Shown piece by piece: positions 10,595 to 21,202 of a stretch of DNA of 64,000 nt. Numbering within the stretch: position 1 is the first letter of the stretch; each line of letters opens with the position of its first letter. The position numbers and the translations under genes were made by a program. Under the pieces are notes generated by a model. It had not been told where the DNA came from. It did no database searches and saw only the letters and a program-made list of their open reading frames with translations. Location: positions 248,001 through 312,000 of the forward strand of contig MU385874.1 of the NCBI GenBank assembly GCA_022497145.1, given 5' to 3'. Origin of the DNA: Rostrohypoxylon terebratum (taxonomy: Eukaryota > Ascomycota > Sordariomycetes > Xylariales > Hypoxylaceae).

Positions 10595-11701
10595 ATGGGT
10601 GTATATACTCCCTTACTCGAACCCTCAACCAAGCGATCGGTTGGACAGAAACGGGAAGGAAGTCCTCAGAGAGATCCGACATGCACCGAGATTACAATAA
10701 AAAGTATCGTATATGGGCTCGCTATAGTGACGGGGTTTGTCCTGTTCATCAAATGGCTCTCACCTCTAGAAGAGCTGCGCAACCGACCAAAGGAGGGGAA
10801 CACGACGGCCCTCATACAACGAGCAGATGATGTGTCTTCCGACTTCCTTCTAGTACCGACCCCCACCATGCAAACACAGAACGGAGTCGGGCCTAGAGAC
10901 TCACCTGAGCCCGTGCCAACGCCAACGGGCTACCCACTCTTCGACATGCCCCGCCGTCACATAGGGGAGGTGCCGTACGGGGTGCCGATCTTCGAGTGCG
11001 CGAACGCGGGGGACGTGGCGCTGACGTTCAACGACGGGCCGTCAGAGCACACGCAGGTGATCCTGGACGCGCTGGACGCGTACGACTGGAAGGGGACGTT
11101 CTTCGTGACGGGGGTGCCGAGCTCGTCGAACACGTCGACGCGGCACGTGCTCCTGGACGACCCGGAATCGGGGTGGCCGGACGTGCTGTCGCGCGTCCAC
11201 GAGACGGGGCACCAGATCGCGTCGCACACGTACTCGCACGCGCGGCTGGACGACATCGTCGCGGACGGCGGGCTGGTGAACCAGATGGTGTGGAACGAGA
11301 TGGCGATCCGGAACGCGATCGGGTTGGTGCCCATGTACATGCGGCCTCCGTACGGGGCGTGGCGCGACCCCGACATGCGCGAGCAGCTCGAGGGTCTCGG
11401 GTACCACATCATCATGAGCAACATAGACCTGCGCGACGACGAGTTCGACGGGCCGGAGTCGATCCAGAAGAGCATCGACATCTTCACGGACAGCGTCAGC
11501 TCCGACGGCGGGGGGTCCTACATCGTCCAGATGTCGGACGTCAACGAATGGACCGCGCGTAGGCTCGTTCCCGAGGTGCTAGAGGTCATGGCGCAGAGGG
11601 GGTACAGGGGCGTCACGGTGGGGGAGTGCTTGGACGATCAGTTTTTCTATTGGTACAGGCAGCCCGAGATTGGGACGGGGAAGGATACGCATACTTCATA
11701 G
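10595..11701 (+). CDS. membrane-anchored CE4 polysaccharide deacetylase homologue with altered catalytic residues
   Basis: Single exon, 368 aa. A type II membrane topology is predicted: polar N-terminus, one membrane segment at about 36-55, a Pro/Thr-rich linker to about 115, then a NodB-homology (CE4) domain facing outside. CE4 enzymes remove N-acetyl groups from chitin-type polymers. Motif 1 reads TFNDGP (144-149): the first Asp, normally the catalytic base, is Asn146, while the metal-binding Asp147 remains. Motif 2 HTYSH (211-215) keeps both metal-ligand histidines, and motif 3 RPPYG (250-254) is intact. In motif 5 the usual His is Ser314 (VQMSD, 311-315). So it may bind metal and polymer but have lost or changed catalysis. 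It follows the GT2 gene on the same strand. From about 10930 the coding sequence becomes extremely G/C-rich at third positions. Confidence 0.9.
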   Translation: MGVYTPLLEPSTKRSVGQKREGSPQRDPTCTEITIKSIVYGLAIVTGFVLFIKWLSPLEELRNRPKEGNTTALIQRADDVSSDFLLVPTPTMQTQNGVGPRDSPEPVPTPTGYPLFDMPRRHIGEVPYGVPIFECANAGDVALTFNDGPSEHTQVILDALDAYDWKGTFFVTGVPSSSNTSTRHVLLDDPESGWPDVLSRVHETGHQIASHTYSHARLDDIVADGGLVNQMVWNEMAIRNAIGLVPMYMRPPYGAWRDPDMREQLEGLGYHIIMSNIDLRDDEFDGPESIQKSIDIFTDSVSSDGGGSYIVQMSDVNEWTARRLVPEVLEVMAQRGYRGVTVGECLDDQFFYWYRQPEIGTGKDTHTS

Positions 11702-13639
11702 GAAGAGGCTTCCATCGGACGAGAACTGATGGTTGGCGACAAGTGCCCCTATTTCTCCAACATACCTGATACTTTCCTACTTAATACCTAATTTGTAATT
11801 TTGAGGTTCTGTTTTTTTTTCGGGGAGAGAGAAAGAGAGAGAGAGAAGATATCGTCGACTTCAATAACTTTCTCGTTGCCTTTTCCGGAAGACGGAGGAT
11901 TCAGGAATGCTTGTTCGTATCGGACAACTGGACACGACACGATCGAATTGGGTCTCTCTGACTGACCAAGACCCGACGTTCGTTCTCGTCGTCCCATTCT
12001 ACACGGTATACCCACTTACTAGTATGTATAGACTCCAGAGTCACTTAGGTGTACCAAGCGTACGGAGATAGGCCAAGAATCAAGATTAATCAAGATCATT
12101 TAAAGTCTATCAGTGGAGTTAAAAAAAGTTTCGAATGTTGAATCTCGGTCAAACGGTATTTCATAGTTAGCGTCTTCCTTCAGCCGCAAAATTCGGTAAG
12201 ATCGCCATAAGCGAGGTCGTAGGCACAGGTACATAGTTACGGTAGGTGACAAGTGTGATACCCCTAAAATAAGTTAATTTCTACTGCTATCAGTAACAAA
12301 CGCTGATTGGTGCGCATAGAGATTAGCGGCTAGAGTCGCCTGTTGCTCAGACTTTAACTAGGCACTAACTTAGGTCATCGAAAGTTTCATCAAGAGAATT
12401 TCCACCATGTACTAACTTCAAACATGATAGTCTAATTGATAACACTTGGAATATCATTTACCTAGACTAGACTTGAAATCGAATAGGACGAGGCTCGAGA
12501 GAGTTAGAGTGGACGGAGTTGACATCTAAAAGGCTTGGCCGGCTCTTGATCGGAGAGCCTCCGAAGCTTGACAAAAGAAGAAAAAAGAGAAATACAAGAA
12601 AGAATCCCTGCCCGCTGTAGGTTTGCAGGTTTCCTTAATTGATCCCACTAACCCACCACTGATTTTTCCCCTCACACATGTCCACATGCCCACATACCCA
12701 CATACCCACATACCCAGCAGCATGTTGCTTTGTGGGGGCTCCACAGAGCAAGATTGGGGGAGAATAACAATAATAGAGGAAAGAGGAGAATGGGAGAGAA
12801 GATGACGCCTCCCTTTCGGCTTCCCCATCCCACCCCCCTACCCCCTTCCCCTTTGTTCGGAACTTTGAAATGCAACTATACCAAATCCTACTTTAGCACC
12901 ATGAACCATAACCATGAACCATGAACCTAATACGCTTGCATATTTGGAGATTTGGAGCAGCGGGGTCAAACTTCAAGTACTATGTACTATGTAGAAGATG
13001 AAGGAGAAGAAGAAAAAGAAGAAGAAAACATCAAATTATTTCTTTCGGTGCCGTATCTGGATTCCAGTCTTATTCTTTAACCTTGCCCAGATACATAGGC
13101 GCATGGTCCCTTTTCTTTGTCATGTTTAGGTATACACGTTTTTTTTTTTTTTTTTTTTACTTGGATCAAGACTTCAAGCCTGGGTTAACCACCTCGGCTT
13201 TGAAATCAGGTACGAGTAACGGAGAGGACAAGGACCTGTGATGTGTTTCCTCTAGGGCGATTGGTTCCGACGCAGAGCCCGGGAGGTCAATGTTGTGACG
13301 CGACCCTAAGCCGTAACAGGTATTACGTTTATTACAGAGTACGTTAGATGACGTTCTTTTTTTTCCCCTACCTACCTACTACTAATAGGTATTAGGTAGT
13401 ACCCTCTCTAGGTACATATAGGAAATTTTATCAGGTACAGTACTGACAGTACTTACCTATATATCTTGTAGATCTTCCCCCTCTCTCGTTTGTCTTCGAG
13501 GCCTTTCATAAAACCTCCCACCACATTGGCTCTTTTCTTTCATAAAGGGGACAAGTAAAGCTCATATATACCCATTGGATAGGTATATACTCACATGTAG
13601 TATGACCGAGTGGTATGACCACGATCACAGAGAAACATC
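11702..13639. other. 1.9-kb intergenic region with simple repeats
   Basis: No gene supported. It contains a short (CCCACATA)n array at about 12683-12716, a run of 20 T near 13139-13158 and a purine-rich stretch near 12995-13030. Small frames near 12526-12924 come from the simple repeats. The last 200 bases are likely the transporter promoter. Confidence 0.55.
12683..12716. repeat. short octamer tandem repeat
   Basis: About four copies of CACATACC, the first slightly different. The array is in intergenic DNA and produces small artificial open frames. Confidence 0.7.
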
Positions 13640-15673
13640 ATGGAGAGGTTACCCGGCTTGAACGTGGCCAACTTCTTAGAGAAGCGCCAGCTTCTCATCG
13701 CGATCAACTGCATCGCGGCGCTCGTACGTACCGATATTATATTGCTTTTTTTTGTTTGCTTTTTGAAACTCCGGGGGCTTGCTTTCACGCACCCTTCACG
13801 GGCTTTACGCATAATCTAATTCGTCACTGTACGTAGTCCATTTTCTTCTTCGGATATGACCAAGGCATGATGGGCGGTGTAAATAACGCCAAGGATTACA
13901 TCGATCTTATGGGCTTTGGTTATGTCGACCCCGTGACAGAAGATCCCATTATCACAGACAGTCTGCTTCAGGGCGGGATCGTCTCCGTCTATTATCTTGG
14001 AACCCTGTTCGGCTGTCTAGGTGGTGGATGGGTTGGCGACAAAGTTGGTAGAATTAAGACAATCGCCTTAGGGTCTCTCTGGGCTATTGTAGGCGCAAGC
14101 TTGCAGTGCTCGGCTCAGAACCACAAGTGGATGATCTGCGCTCGTGCTGTGAACGGAATCGGAACCGGTATACTGAACGCCATTGTCCCAGTCTGGTAAG
14201 TTTATCCCAGCCTATTAGACACAATACCTAGGTCCTAGGTCCTAGGTCCTAGGTAGATTTAGAAATCTAACATGGTACCCCCTAGGGCAACTGAGACAGC
14301 AGAACATACTTCAAGAGGCCAATTCATAGCTATCGAATTTACACTAAATATTTTCGGTGTCGTCGTCGCTTATTGGCTAGAATTTGGCTTGTCATTCATT
14401 GACAATGGCAACTCGCCAATCCGATGGCGGTTTCCCATTGCCTTCCAGATTATCCCTCTCCTTGTCCTTCTAGGATCTGTTTGGTTCTTCCCCGAATCAC
14501 CGAGATGGCTCGTGAAGGCTGGCCGCGTCGAGGAGGCTCGATTTATTCTGCATCGCTTGCGAGGATCTACCGGTGAAGACCGTGAGAGAGCCGAGCTGGA
14601 GTTGAACGACATCAGCAATATCGTCGCTCTCGAATCTAAGGAGTCCACGAAGAACTCGTACCTACACATGCTTTTCGGTATCGGTTCAGGTGAGCTTCAC
14701 ACAGGAAGACGTGTACAGCTTGTCATCTGGCTTCAGATTATCCAGGAGTGGGTTGGAATTGCGGGAGTGACGATATAGTATGTAACTTCAACTTCTTTCT
14801 CCTTTCTTTTTCTCGCAATTACTGACTCCCGCTGTTATAGTGCGCCCACTATCTTCCGCATAGCTGGATTTGACACGTACAAGAGTCAATGGATCAGTGG
14901 TCTAAACAATATCTTTTATATGTTCGCCACCCTCATCTGTGTCTTCACATTAGATCGTATCGGCCGTAGGTGGACCCTGTATTGGGGCGCGGTTGGCCAA
15001 GGCATTGCCATGTTCCTCGCCGGCGCCTTTTCCAAGTTGGGCCAGGACGCAACGGCGAGAGGGGAAATTGACAGGGCCAACTCCTTTGGAGCTGCCGCGG
15101 CAGCCTTCGTCTTCATTTTCACATCCGTCTTCGGCGCGACGTGGTTAACGGTGCCTTGGTTATATCCTGCCGAGATCTTCCCCCTTCAAGTACGAGCCAA
15201 GGGAAATGCTTGGGGTGTTTTCGGTTGGTCGATCGGAAACGGTTGGCTAACGCTCCTGTGCCCGGTCATGTTTGCCAGTAAGTTGACCTTTGATGAATTT
15301 TAATATTCAAAATATCCCCCTTTCCCCCTTTTTTGATTGGGTTCACTAATCTGTTATAGATATCGGTTCCACAACTTTGCACATCTTCGGCGCGTGCAAC
15401 ATAGTAGCGATTCCGATCGTATGGGCTCTTTACCCCGAAAGTAACCAGCGGACCCTCGAGGAGATGGATCTCCTGTTCGCTGCCGATACGCCTTGGGTCT
15501 GGGATGCCGAAAAGAAATTTGCAGAATTGAAGGAACAGCAACCAGAATTGGTACAGGCCGCAAGGAGAGGCGAGCACGTCGTGGATCCTGAGGCCGGCGT
15601 CCTTGTACATCCCGCGAATGCGAAGCCGGAAGATGCTGTCCACACGGAGAGCGAAGAGCATGTGTCCCCTTAG
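13640..15673 (+). CDS. MFS sugar transporter (hexose/lactose-permease type)
   Basis: Five exons (13640-13723, 13837-14195, 14286-14777, 14841-15277, 15360-15673), all in phase, give 561 aa. It is a plasma-membrane proton-coupled sugar porter of the fungal lactose-permease/hexose group with twelve expected membrane segments. Signatures are FFFGYDQG in the first segment, GDKVGR in the first loop, PESPRWL after the sixth segment, DRIGRR later, and PESNQRTLEEMD at the end of the last segment, in place of the usual PETKGLTLEE. The C-terminal cytosolic tail is about 75 residues and charged. The second intron carries four tandem copies of the CCTAGGT heptamer. The start at 13640 gives a normal N-terminus before the first segment; nearby ATGs at 13601 and 13615 are in other frames. 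Its position after the polysaccharide genes may be coincidental. Confidence 0.92.
14226..14256. repeat. CCTAGGT heptamer array inside an intron
   Basis: Four tandem heptamers of CCTAGGT lie within the second intron of the sugar transporter gene, between donor and acceptor. The unit contains the palindrome CCTAGG. The same unit recurs in intergenic DNA across the window. Confidence 0.9.
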
Positions 15674-16552
15674 ACCACCCGCTTATCACTTAAGTTCAAG
15701 TGATGTTTCCTCAGATGTACGAAAATACCTCTTTACATTTATCTTTTCTTGGTCATATCGATCGGCATGGGCTGTAGACTTGTTGGTGGAAAGATCTAGA
15801 GCGTTGGCTTCTGTTATCTGAAGAAAACTAGAAGGATCAAGGTTATTTTGATACCCGTATAAATAAACCAGAAATCGAAAATGAATGATTTTTAAAAGTC
15901 CCTGTACCTATCTCGTCTATTACAGCGTTACAACTCATAACCATCTAGCATCTATCTACCGAGCCAAGATGTTGGAGAGAGGTGCTATGACCCATCGAAG
16001 CCAAGACCTGATGCGGCGATTTACAGACACCAGGTATTTTTGGAAGTGTTTCGCACGCAGCATCTTGGTAGAGAAGAGAAACAAGGCGAGACGGAGTCGT
16101 GTTGCTGAAACGTCATTTTCCTATTATTTTCTCTCGGCATCACTTGGCATCGCATCTTCTGCATAACAAGCTTCTAACAAGCTTCTCACCCATCCCGCCT
16201 CATGTCTTAGTTTATCCTGTCCCATTGCCATGCCTGCCAAGTACCTAATAATGGTGGACATTCCTTTAGCATCTTGAAGATATCCCACACCATCACGCCG
16301 AACTCCGCATGCTCTCCGCGCTCCGACCCGGACAAGGAGATATTAGATATCCAGGGTGAGATATCCATAGAGCACAATCTCCCTATGCATAAAGTGCCAA
16401 ATGTATTTGGCGCATCGCTGAATATGCCATGTGCTAATAGCATGGGTGTCAATCTACAGCAATATATTAGTCTATGGAACGTCTGAGTCAAGATATCGTG
16501 AGTTACCACCTACTTGGAAACTCAGTGACGTTTAGTCAATGTTCTGTGATAC
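15674..16552. other. intergenic region between converging genes
   Basis: 3' flanks of the transporter and of the small secreted peptide gene. Short frames at 15885-16166 and 16207-16509 show no family features or coding bias. Nothing else seen. Confidence 0.5.
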
Positions 16553-16747
16553 CTATGCGGAGGCTATGCCTTGGCCTTCAAGGGCCGCAGCACCATTTCT
16601 CGTGGCCTCTCCTTCGGCGCCATTGAATCCGATAGCACCATCACCGACCACCAAAGCAGGCGAATAAGCTCCGAGGTTGATATTTAGCGGGGCAGCGGCA
16701 GCAAAGGCCGTGAGAGCGGCGAAGATGACAGCGAACGCGGACTTCAT
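16553..16747 (-). CDS. small secreted peptide, 64 aa
   Basis: Single-exon frame. Residues 1-19 form a textbook signal peptide (Met-Lys, a hydrophobic Ala/Phe core, cleavage after an Ala run). The mature part of about 45 residues has a conserved-looking block, SPALVVGDGAIGF (about 29-41), followed by a Gly/Ala/Glu tail. It has no Cys and no dibasic site, so it is neither a disulphide effector nor an obvious Kex2-processed precursor. I recall similar short secreted proteins with a VVGDG.IGF block in other ascomycetes but cannot name a function. A TATATA element lies only about 30 bp upstream of the ATG. It sits 4.2 kb from the candidate RiPP precursor. Confidence 0.7.
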   Translation of the reverse strand: MKSAFAVIFAALTAFAAAAPLNINLGAYSPALVVGDGAIGFNGAEGEATRNGAAALEGQGIASA

Positions 16748-17876
16748 GTTGTTATATTAGGTATTGTCTTTGGCGATATATAAAATTGATTAAAAGGAGA
16801 GCTGACTAGGTAGGCGATGAGGAGAGGGTTATGTTAGTGAGAAGAAAGATGACCAGATCTGACCGTAGAGAAAGTAATATGGTGCACCTGTGCACTTCTC
16901 CGGAAAAGACAAGTAAGAAGAGATACAAGAGAAGAGAAGTTGGGATGGAGAGGACCGGCTGACAAAAGAGGAGAAGAGAGATTGAAGATCTAGAGGTGTG
17001 AGGAAAATTATATAATATTTACTATGGAATAGATTCCCCAGATCCCATCTTTCATCTCTGACGGAGACTCAAAACGCACTGATTAGCAAAGGCACACACA
17101 CACACACACACACTTCCATTCCGGGGTAGCAACCTCCAGAATAAGCACGGACATTCTGATATTCTTGAGAGATTCAAGTGCATACTAAAAATCTGCCAAG
17201 CTTCGTCGCCAAGGGCCTCAGATCGGGCCAAGCCGTGAGATCTCCTACGGTTTGTCGCAAGCCCCACGACCAATACACATATGTGTGTGTTTCGACCTTG
17301 ATAGCACCATCGAGTTAGGTAGAACGATTGCTGTTCATTGAGAGAGATAAACGAAAAAGCTGCAAGATAATCCATAATCCGACAAAGCCAAGTCAAGCTC
17401 TACCCTGTAGTACGCGTGTGTCAATATTGTTTCCATATTGCTATCCCAGATGGAATCACTGAACCTACCCAGGGCCTAGGATCTATACCGTCGACATGCC
17501 GTATCGCCAAGCTGTGTCATGCAAACCCTCTGGGCTCTAGATTTGACACATTTGACACACTCGACAACGAGCCAGAAATAGAATCATTTACTTACAATTG
17601 ATGTACTATGTACTGTGTACCATGTACTTCATGACTACCTAGTACTAGGTAAAATCTGTAACACCGGTGGAAAATATCCCTCACTTCTCCGCATGGGAAC
17701 CAGCCACCGAGATCATACTACCGTCATACCTGCCTCTGCCTAGCAGTTGTGACCGGAACTCCAAACCTCACGTGGCCCATCTCTCTCCTCTCCTCTAAGG
17801 TTCTCTTCTCCAAAGGCTTCCAAGGTTTTCTTCCCTTTATTAATTTTCACTGTTCACTGTTACAACTAATACTTGT
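16748..17876. other. intergenic region with a CA microsatellite
   Basis: Promoter side of the small peptide gene and 3' side of the ThDP enzyme gene. A (CA)n tract of about 10 units lies at about 17093-17113. A 114-codon frame across it (17052-17396, minus) is a repeat artefact. No gene supported. Confidence 0.55.
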
Positions 17877-19997
17877 TCACATCAGTACTTCCAAAAGCAT
17901 CCCCTTCCTCTGCTGCATCACCCTGGACTTTGCAAGCTCAATTGCCGCCTTGAACTCGCCCACCGTCTTGGCCCGTACGCCTTTCATCCAACCGCCCTCT
18001 GCAGCCTTGGCCGCATCTGCATCGTCGGTCCCTGGGCCGGCTGCCGCCTCTGCAAGCGCGGCATAGTTAGGCGTCGGTCGAAATGATATGTTAATTTCGT
18101 CATCTGCCGCCGCGGCGCTGAGACCATTAGGATACACCAGCATGGCCGAATTGCGCGGCGCTTTCCATCCTGTAGTGGGTGGTCAGTACACCATGCTTCT
18201 ACTAGGGTAGAAGGTAACTTAATCTGCCTGCTTATTATGAGGCCTAGGTAGGGTGAGATGTACAAGATAAAGAGATTACTTACCTCCGTTGTTGAGCACA
18301 ATCGTGAGGATGGGGATCTCGTACCTCCCCGCCACCCAGAGTGCAGTAGACGGCGCCGCACACATGAAGCTACCGTCACCTACGACCTGGCACACCAGAT
18401 CTGGCAAGCTCCCGATCTCCTTTTCCCCCGCACCATCGTCAAGCGCCATCCGGACTCCCAGGGCCGCGCCATTGCTCCAGCCGATGCCAGTGCCGCCGCA
18501 ATTTATCCAGCTACCCGGGCGACTCGGCTGCAATTGGTCGTGCAGTGTTTGGGCGGCCGTCACAGCTTCTATCACGAATGTGGTCGAGGCTGGCAGACTC
18601 TCCTTGAGAATATGTCCTATATTGTTTGCATCTAGAGCCGTCTCAGCATCTAATCGAGGCTGAGCGACGATATCGGCAACGCGGGCTGAGTGAGCCTCGG
18701 CGCGAGAAACGGCACGCTGTGCGTATTTGGCATCCCGGAGAGCCTCCGTGAGGCTCTTATCATTCTTTATATGTTGGACTAGTTGTGTGAGCGCGGTAAA
18801 GCTGTCTGCCTTCCACCGACCATGAGCCGGGAAAAACGAGACGGGGATCTGCTGGTTCAGGGGATCGCTGTCTACGTGATATATCTTAGCCGATTTATGA
18901 GGTGGGTTTCGCATTGGGATCCAGGGAACGTCGCAGTCGAGCAAGAAGATGACGTCCGCGTCCTTCGTGCAATCGTCATAACTAAGGCGAAACCCTTCCG
19001 ATGCGGGATGGGACGACGGGAAGCACACATCGCTGCCTCCGGTGTCGTGAACCCGTATACCAGGGATGAGATCGGCAAGAGCGACGAGAAGCTCGGGAGT
19101 TCGGCGATCACGGCCAGAGTACCCCGTGATGACCAGCGGACGCTCAGCTTGGACAAGTGCAGTACAGATTGACTCAATAGCATCGGCCGGCAGGGCCGCC
19201 GGACCAATGGGGACCCACTGTTCTTGCTCTAAAGAGTACGGTTCGATCTCTTGTGCCAGAACCTCCCGAGCAGCAACAACATACACCGGGCCTTTGGGCG
19301 TGCTGTTCGCGAACTGCAGCGCACGCCCGACCGTCTGCTTGACGTTTAGTCCGCTGCGGATTTCGCCCGTGTATCTGCAGTACTGCCGCACGATGGCCTT
19401 CTGATCCGGGGCCTCCTGCAGCCAGTGCATGTACTCGGTCCGGGAGCCGGGCAGCTCTCCAGACTCGGTATAGGGGCACAGGCCGGCGAATATGAAGACG
19501 GGAACGCGACCGATGCTGGCATTATGGACGCCCTGGCCGAGAGCTTGCGTGCCCACGTCAACATGGACGATGACGGCTTGCGGCCGTCCCGACACGCGAG
19601 CGTACCCATCTGCCATGGATATCGCAGTGACCTCGGAAGGACACGTGATGAATTTGGGCCAAGCACCCGCCCGTTCCCTCTTCCCCTTTACGATAGCCTC
19701 GAGAACTGACGGATGGTCAGACCCAACATTCACAAAGCATGTTGTAATGCCGGCCTGGACAGAACAAGTAATGAGTACCAGGTATATTGTAAAGGTTAAG
19801 GGTAGTTAGGTGAGGTAGAGGTAGGCGTTTTGAGAAAACCCAAAGTTCTTACTTCCCACAAAGCTTCAAAAAGAGCAAAGGCGGTCGTGTATCTGGATGA
19901 AGTTCTAGCTCCATGATCCAAACTACCAAACGGAGTATAGTACAGCATGTAATGAACGGGACACTTACGATCCAGTACTACCCTGAGAAGTCGCCAT
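17877..19997 (-). CDS. thiamine-diphosphate-dependent enzyme (acetolactate synthase/benzoylformate decarboxylase-like)
   Basis: Four exons (19997-19969, 19904-19853, 19754-18284, 18169-17877) give 614 aa in consistent phase. The two tiny 5' exons are needed to complete the conserved N-terminus, which reads through FALFEALWE into GITTCFVNVGSDHP. The family binds ThDP and Mg2+ and acts on 2-oxo acids by decarboxylation or carboligation. The catalytic glutamate is Glu68 in CPSEVTAISMADGYAR. The ThDP/metal motif runs from GDGSF (486-490) to NNGG (about 515), and its last Gly is split by the third intron. The central domain carries a nucleotide-type fold as in acetolactate synthase. There is no mitochondrial presequence, so this is unlikely to be the branched-chain biosynthetic enzyme; it belongs to the cytosolic fungal paralogues of unknown substrate. 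Its role near the RiPP-like genes is unproven. Confidence 0.88.
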
Positions 19998-20930
19998 GTC
20001 CGTTCGCTGTAGACCCGAACTCGACATATGTTGGTGTGATGAGGACGTGAATGGTAATATGTCACGAGACGGATATGTAAATGGCGTGAGAAGGCGTCGT
20101 GCACAATATCGACTTGGTGGTTTAGGGGTATTTATTACCACGCGGCGGAAGGGGCGGTATAAAGAGCCGCGGGTAGCCATGGATGTCAAAATGTGTTGCG
20201 GTGAGGGGACGGAGGGAGATGATGTGTACCTAGGTACCTAATAATTTGGAGAGTGACTGTTGCTAGTAGAGAGGTGCGTGGATCGGTTGAGAAACAGGAA
20301 ACTGAAAGAGAGAGACAGAGAGAGAGATAGAGAGAGCTTAAGCAGGCAAGAGGTAAGACAAAGCCTTGGATTGCACCAATTGATGGCGGGGTTATCTGTG
20401 TAACGCGAAAGGCAATTTCTTGATTTGAGCAACGATAGGCAGGTACATACCAGCATACATACTAGGTACCTATAGATGTAACCAGTAACCAGTAACTAAT
20501 GTATTCCATACCGCGAACATTGGATGTATTCCATGCAGGGGGTACTATATAGGTATTGGATGTAGTGACCAACCAGTACCTACTAGGTACATAATAGAGT
20601 AGCACTGCATCGATAGGTATAACCGTATAACGGATAGCCCCCACACCAGGTAGTACCTACAATTGATATCCATAGTTGGTACCTACCTAGGACCTAGGAC
20701 CTAGGTACATAAAACCAGTCAAAATCGAGATATAACAGCAGTAAGGAGTGTAGGTAAGGGGTGTAGTAGGTAAGGAGTGGCTCCTGATACAATACATGGA
20801 ATCATGGATCGTTATGTGACCTCGAACTTCGTATAACATGAGATAAAAGACTACCCAGGTCCTAGGCTGCCAGGTAATAAGTTGGAATCATTGCCGTCGG
20901 TTTCCGACACCGAGAACGTCCGACAGAGCC
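19998..20930. other. intergenic region with CCTAGGT-type repeats
   Basis: Promoter side of the ThDP gene and 3' side of the precursor gene. It contains a GA-rich stretch (about 20305-20336) and a heptamer array at 20681-20708. No gene seen in either strand. Confidence 0.55.
20681..20708. repeat. CCTAGGT/CCTAGGA heptamer array
   Basis: Three tandem copies of the CCTAGGA/CCTAGGT heptamer, flanked by half sites. Same family as the intronic array at 14226. Confidence 0.85.
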
Positions 20931-21202
20931 TCACTCAACATAGGAAGATTCGGTCTCCTTTCCAATTTGGAGCAGCGGGTCTGACTCAAACACATCTCGC
21001 TTGGTAGCATAGGATGACTCCTCTACATTTCCAATGTCAAGGAGAGGGCTGGCTTCGAAGTCTGGGCCGTTCAGCATTAGCATCAAGCATTGAGTCACAA
21101 AAAAAGCGAAAAAAAAAATAGATAGATGGACGCACTGTCAGGCTTCGGGGCCGGGGCAGCAGCCGCGAGGGCAAGCATGAATGTGAGGACAATGAACTTC
21201 AT
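20931..21202 (-). CDS. secreted repeat-containing precursor peptide, candidate RiPP precursor (65 aa)
   Basis: Two exons, 21202-21136 and 21061-20931, with a 74-bp intron (GTGCGT donor, CTAAT branch site, CAG acceptor) in matching phase. Neither exon gives a notable frame on its own. Residues 1-16 are a strong signal peptide ending in an Ala run. The mature part holds two imperfect copies of a 17-residue repeat: Phe-Glu, then Pro-Leu-Leu, Ile-Gly, and finally Glu-Ser-Ser-Tyr. The first copy is followed by Ala-Thr-Lys-Arg, a Kex2-type site; the second ends at the C-terminus. The copies match at about 11 of 17 residues but differ at many synonymous positions, as expected if the peptide is under selection. 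The gene diverges from a DUF3328 gene 976 bp away. Precursors of dikaritin RiPPs have this plan: signal peptide, Lys-Arg-separated repeats and Tyr in the core. No transcript evidence; the modified core is inferred. Confidence 0.72.

Noticed and set aside
10360..10830. 156-codon frame overlapping the deacetylase start
   Set aside because: Overlaps a clear CE4 gene in another frame and has no family features.
10996..11562. 188-codon alternative plus-strand frame and long minus-strand frames
   Set aside because: Artefacts of extreme G/C at third positions in the deacetylase gene; composition is Arg/Ala/Val-rich nonsense.
17052..17396. 114-codon frame with a Val-Cys repeat
   Set aside because: Created by the CA microsatellite.
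20931..21202. Alternative reading of the precursor as a mating pheromone gene
   Set aside because: No C-terminal CAAX box and no alpha-factor-type W/Cys core; the DUF3328 neighbour and Tyr-containing repeats fit a RiPP precursor better.
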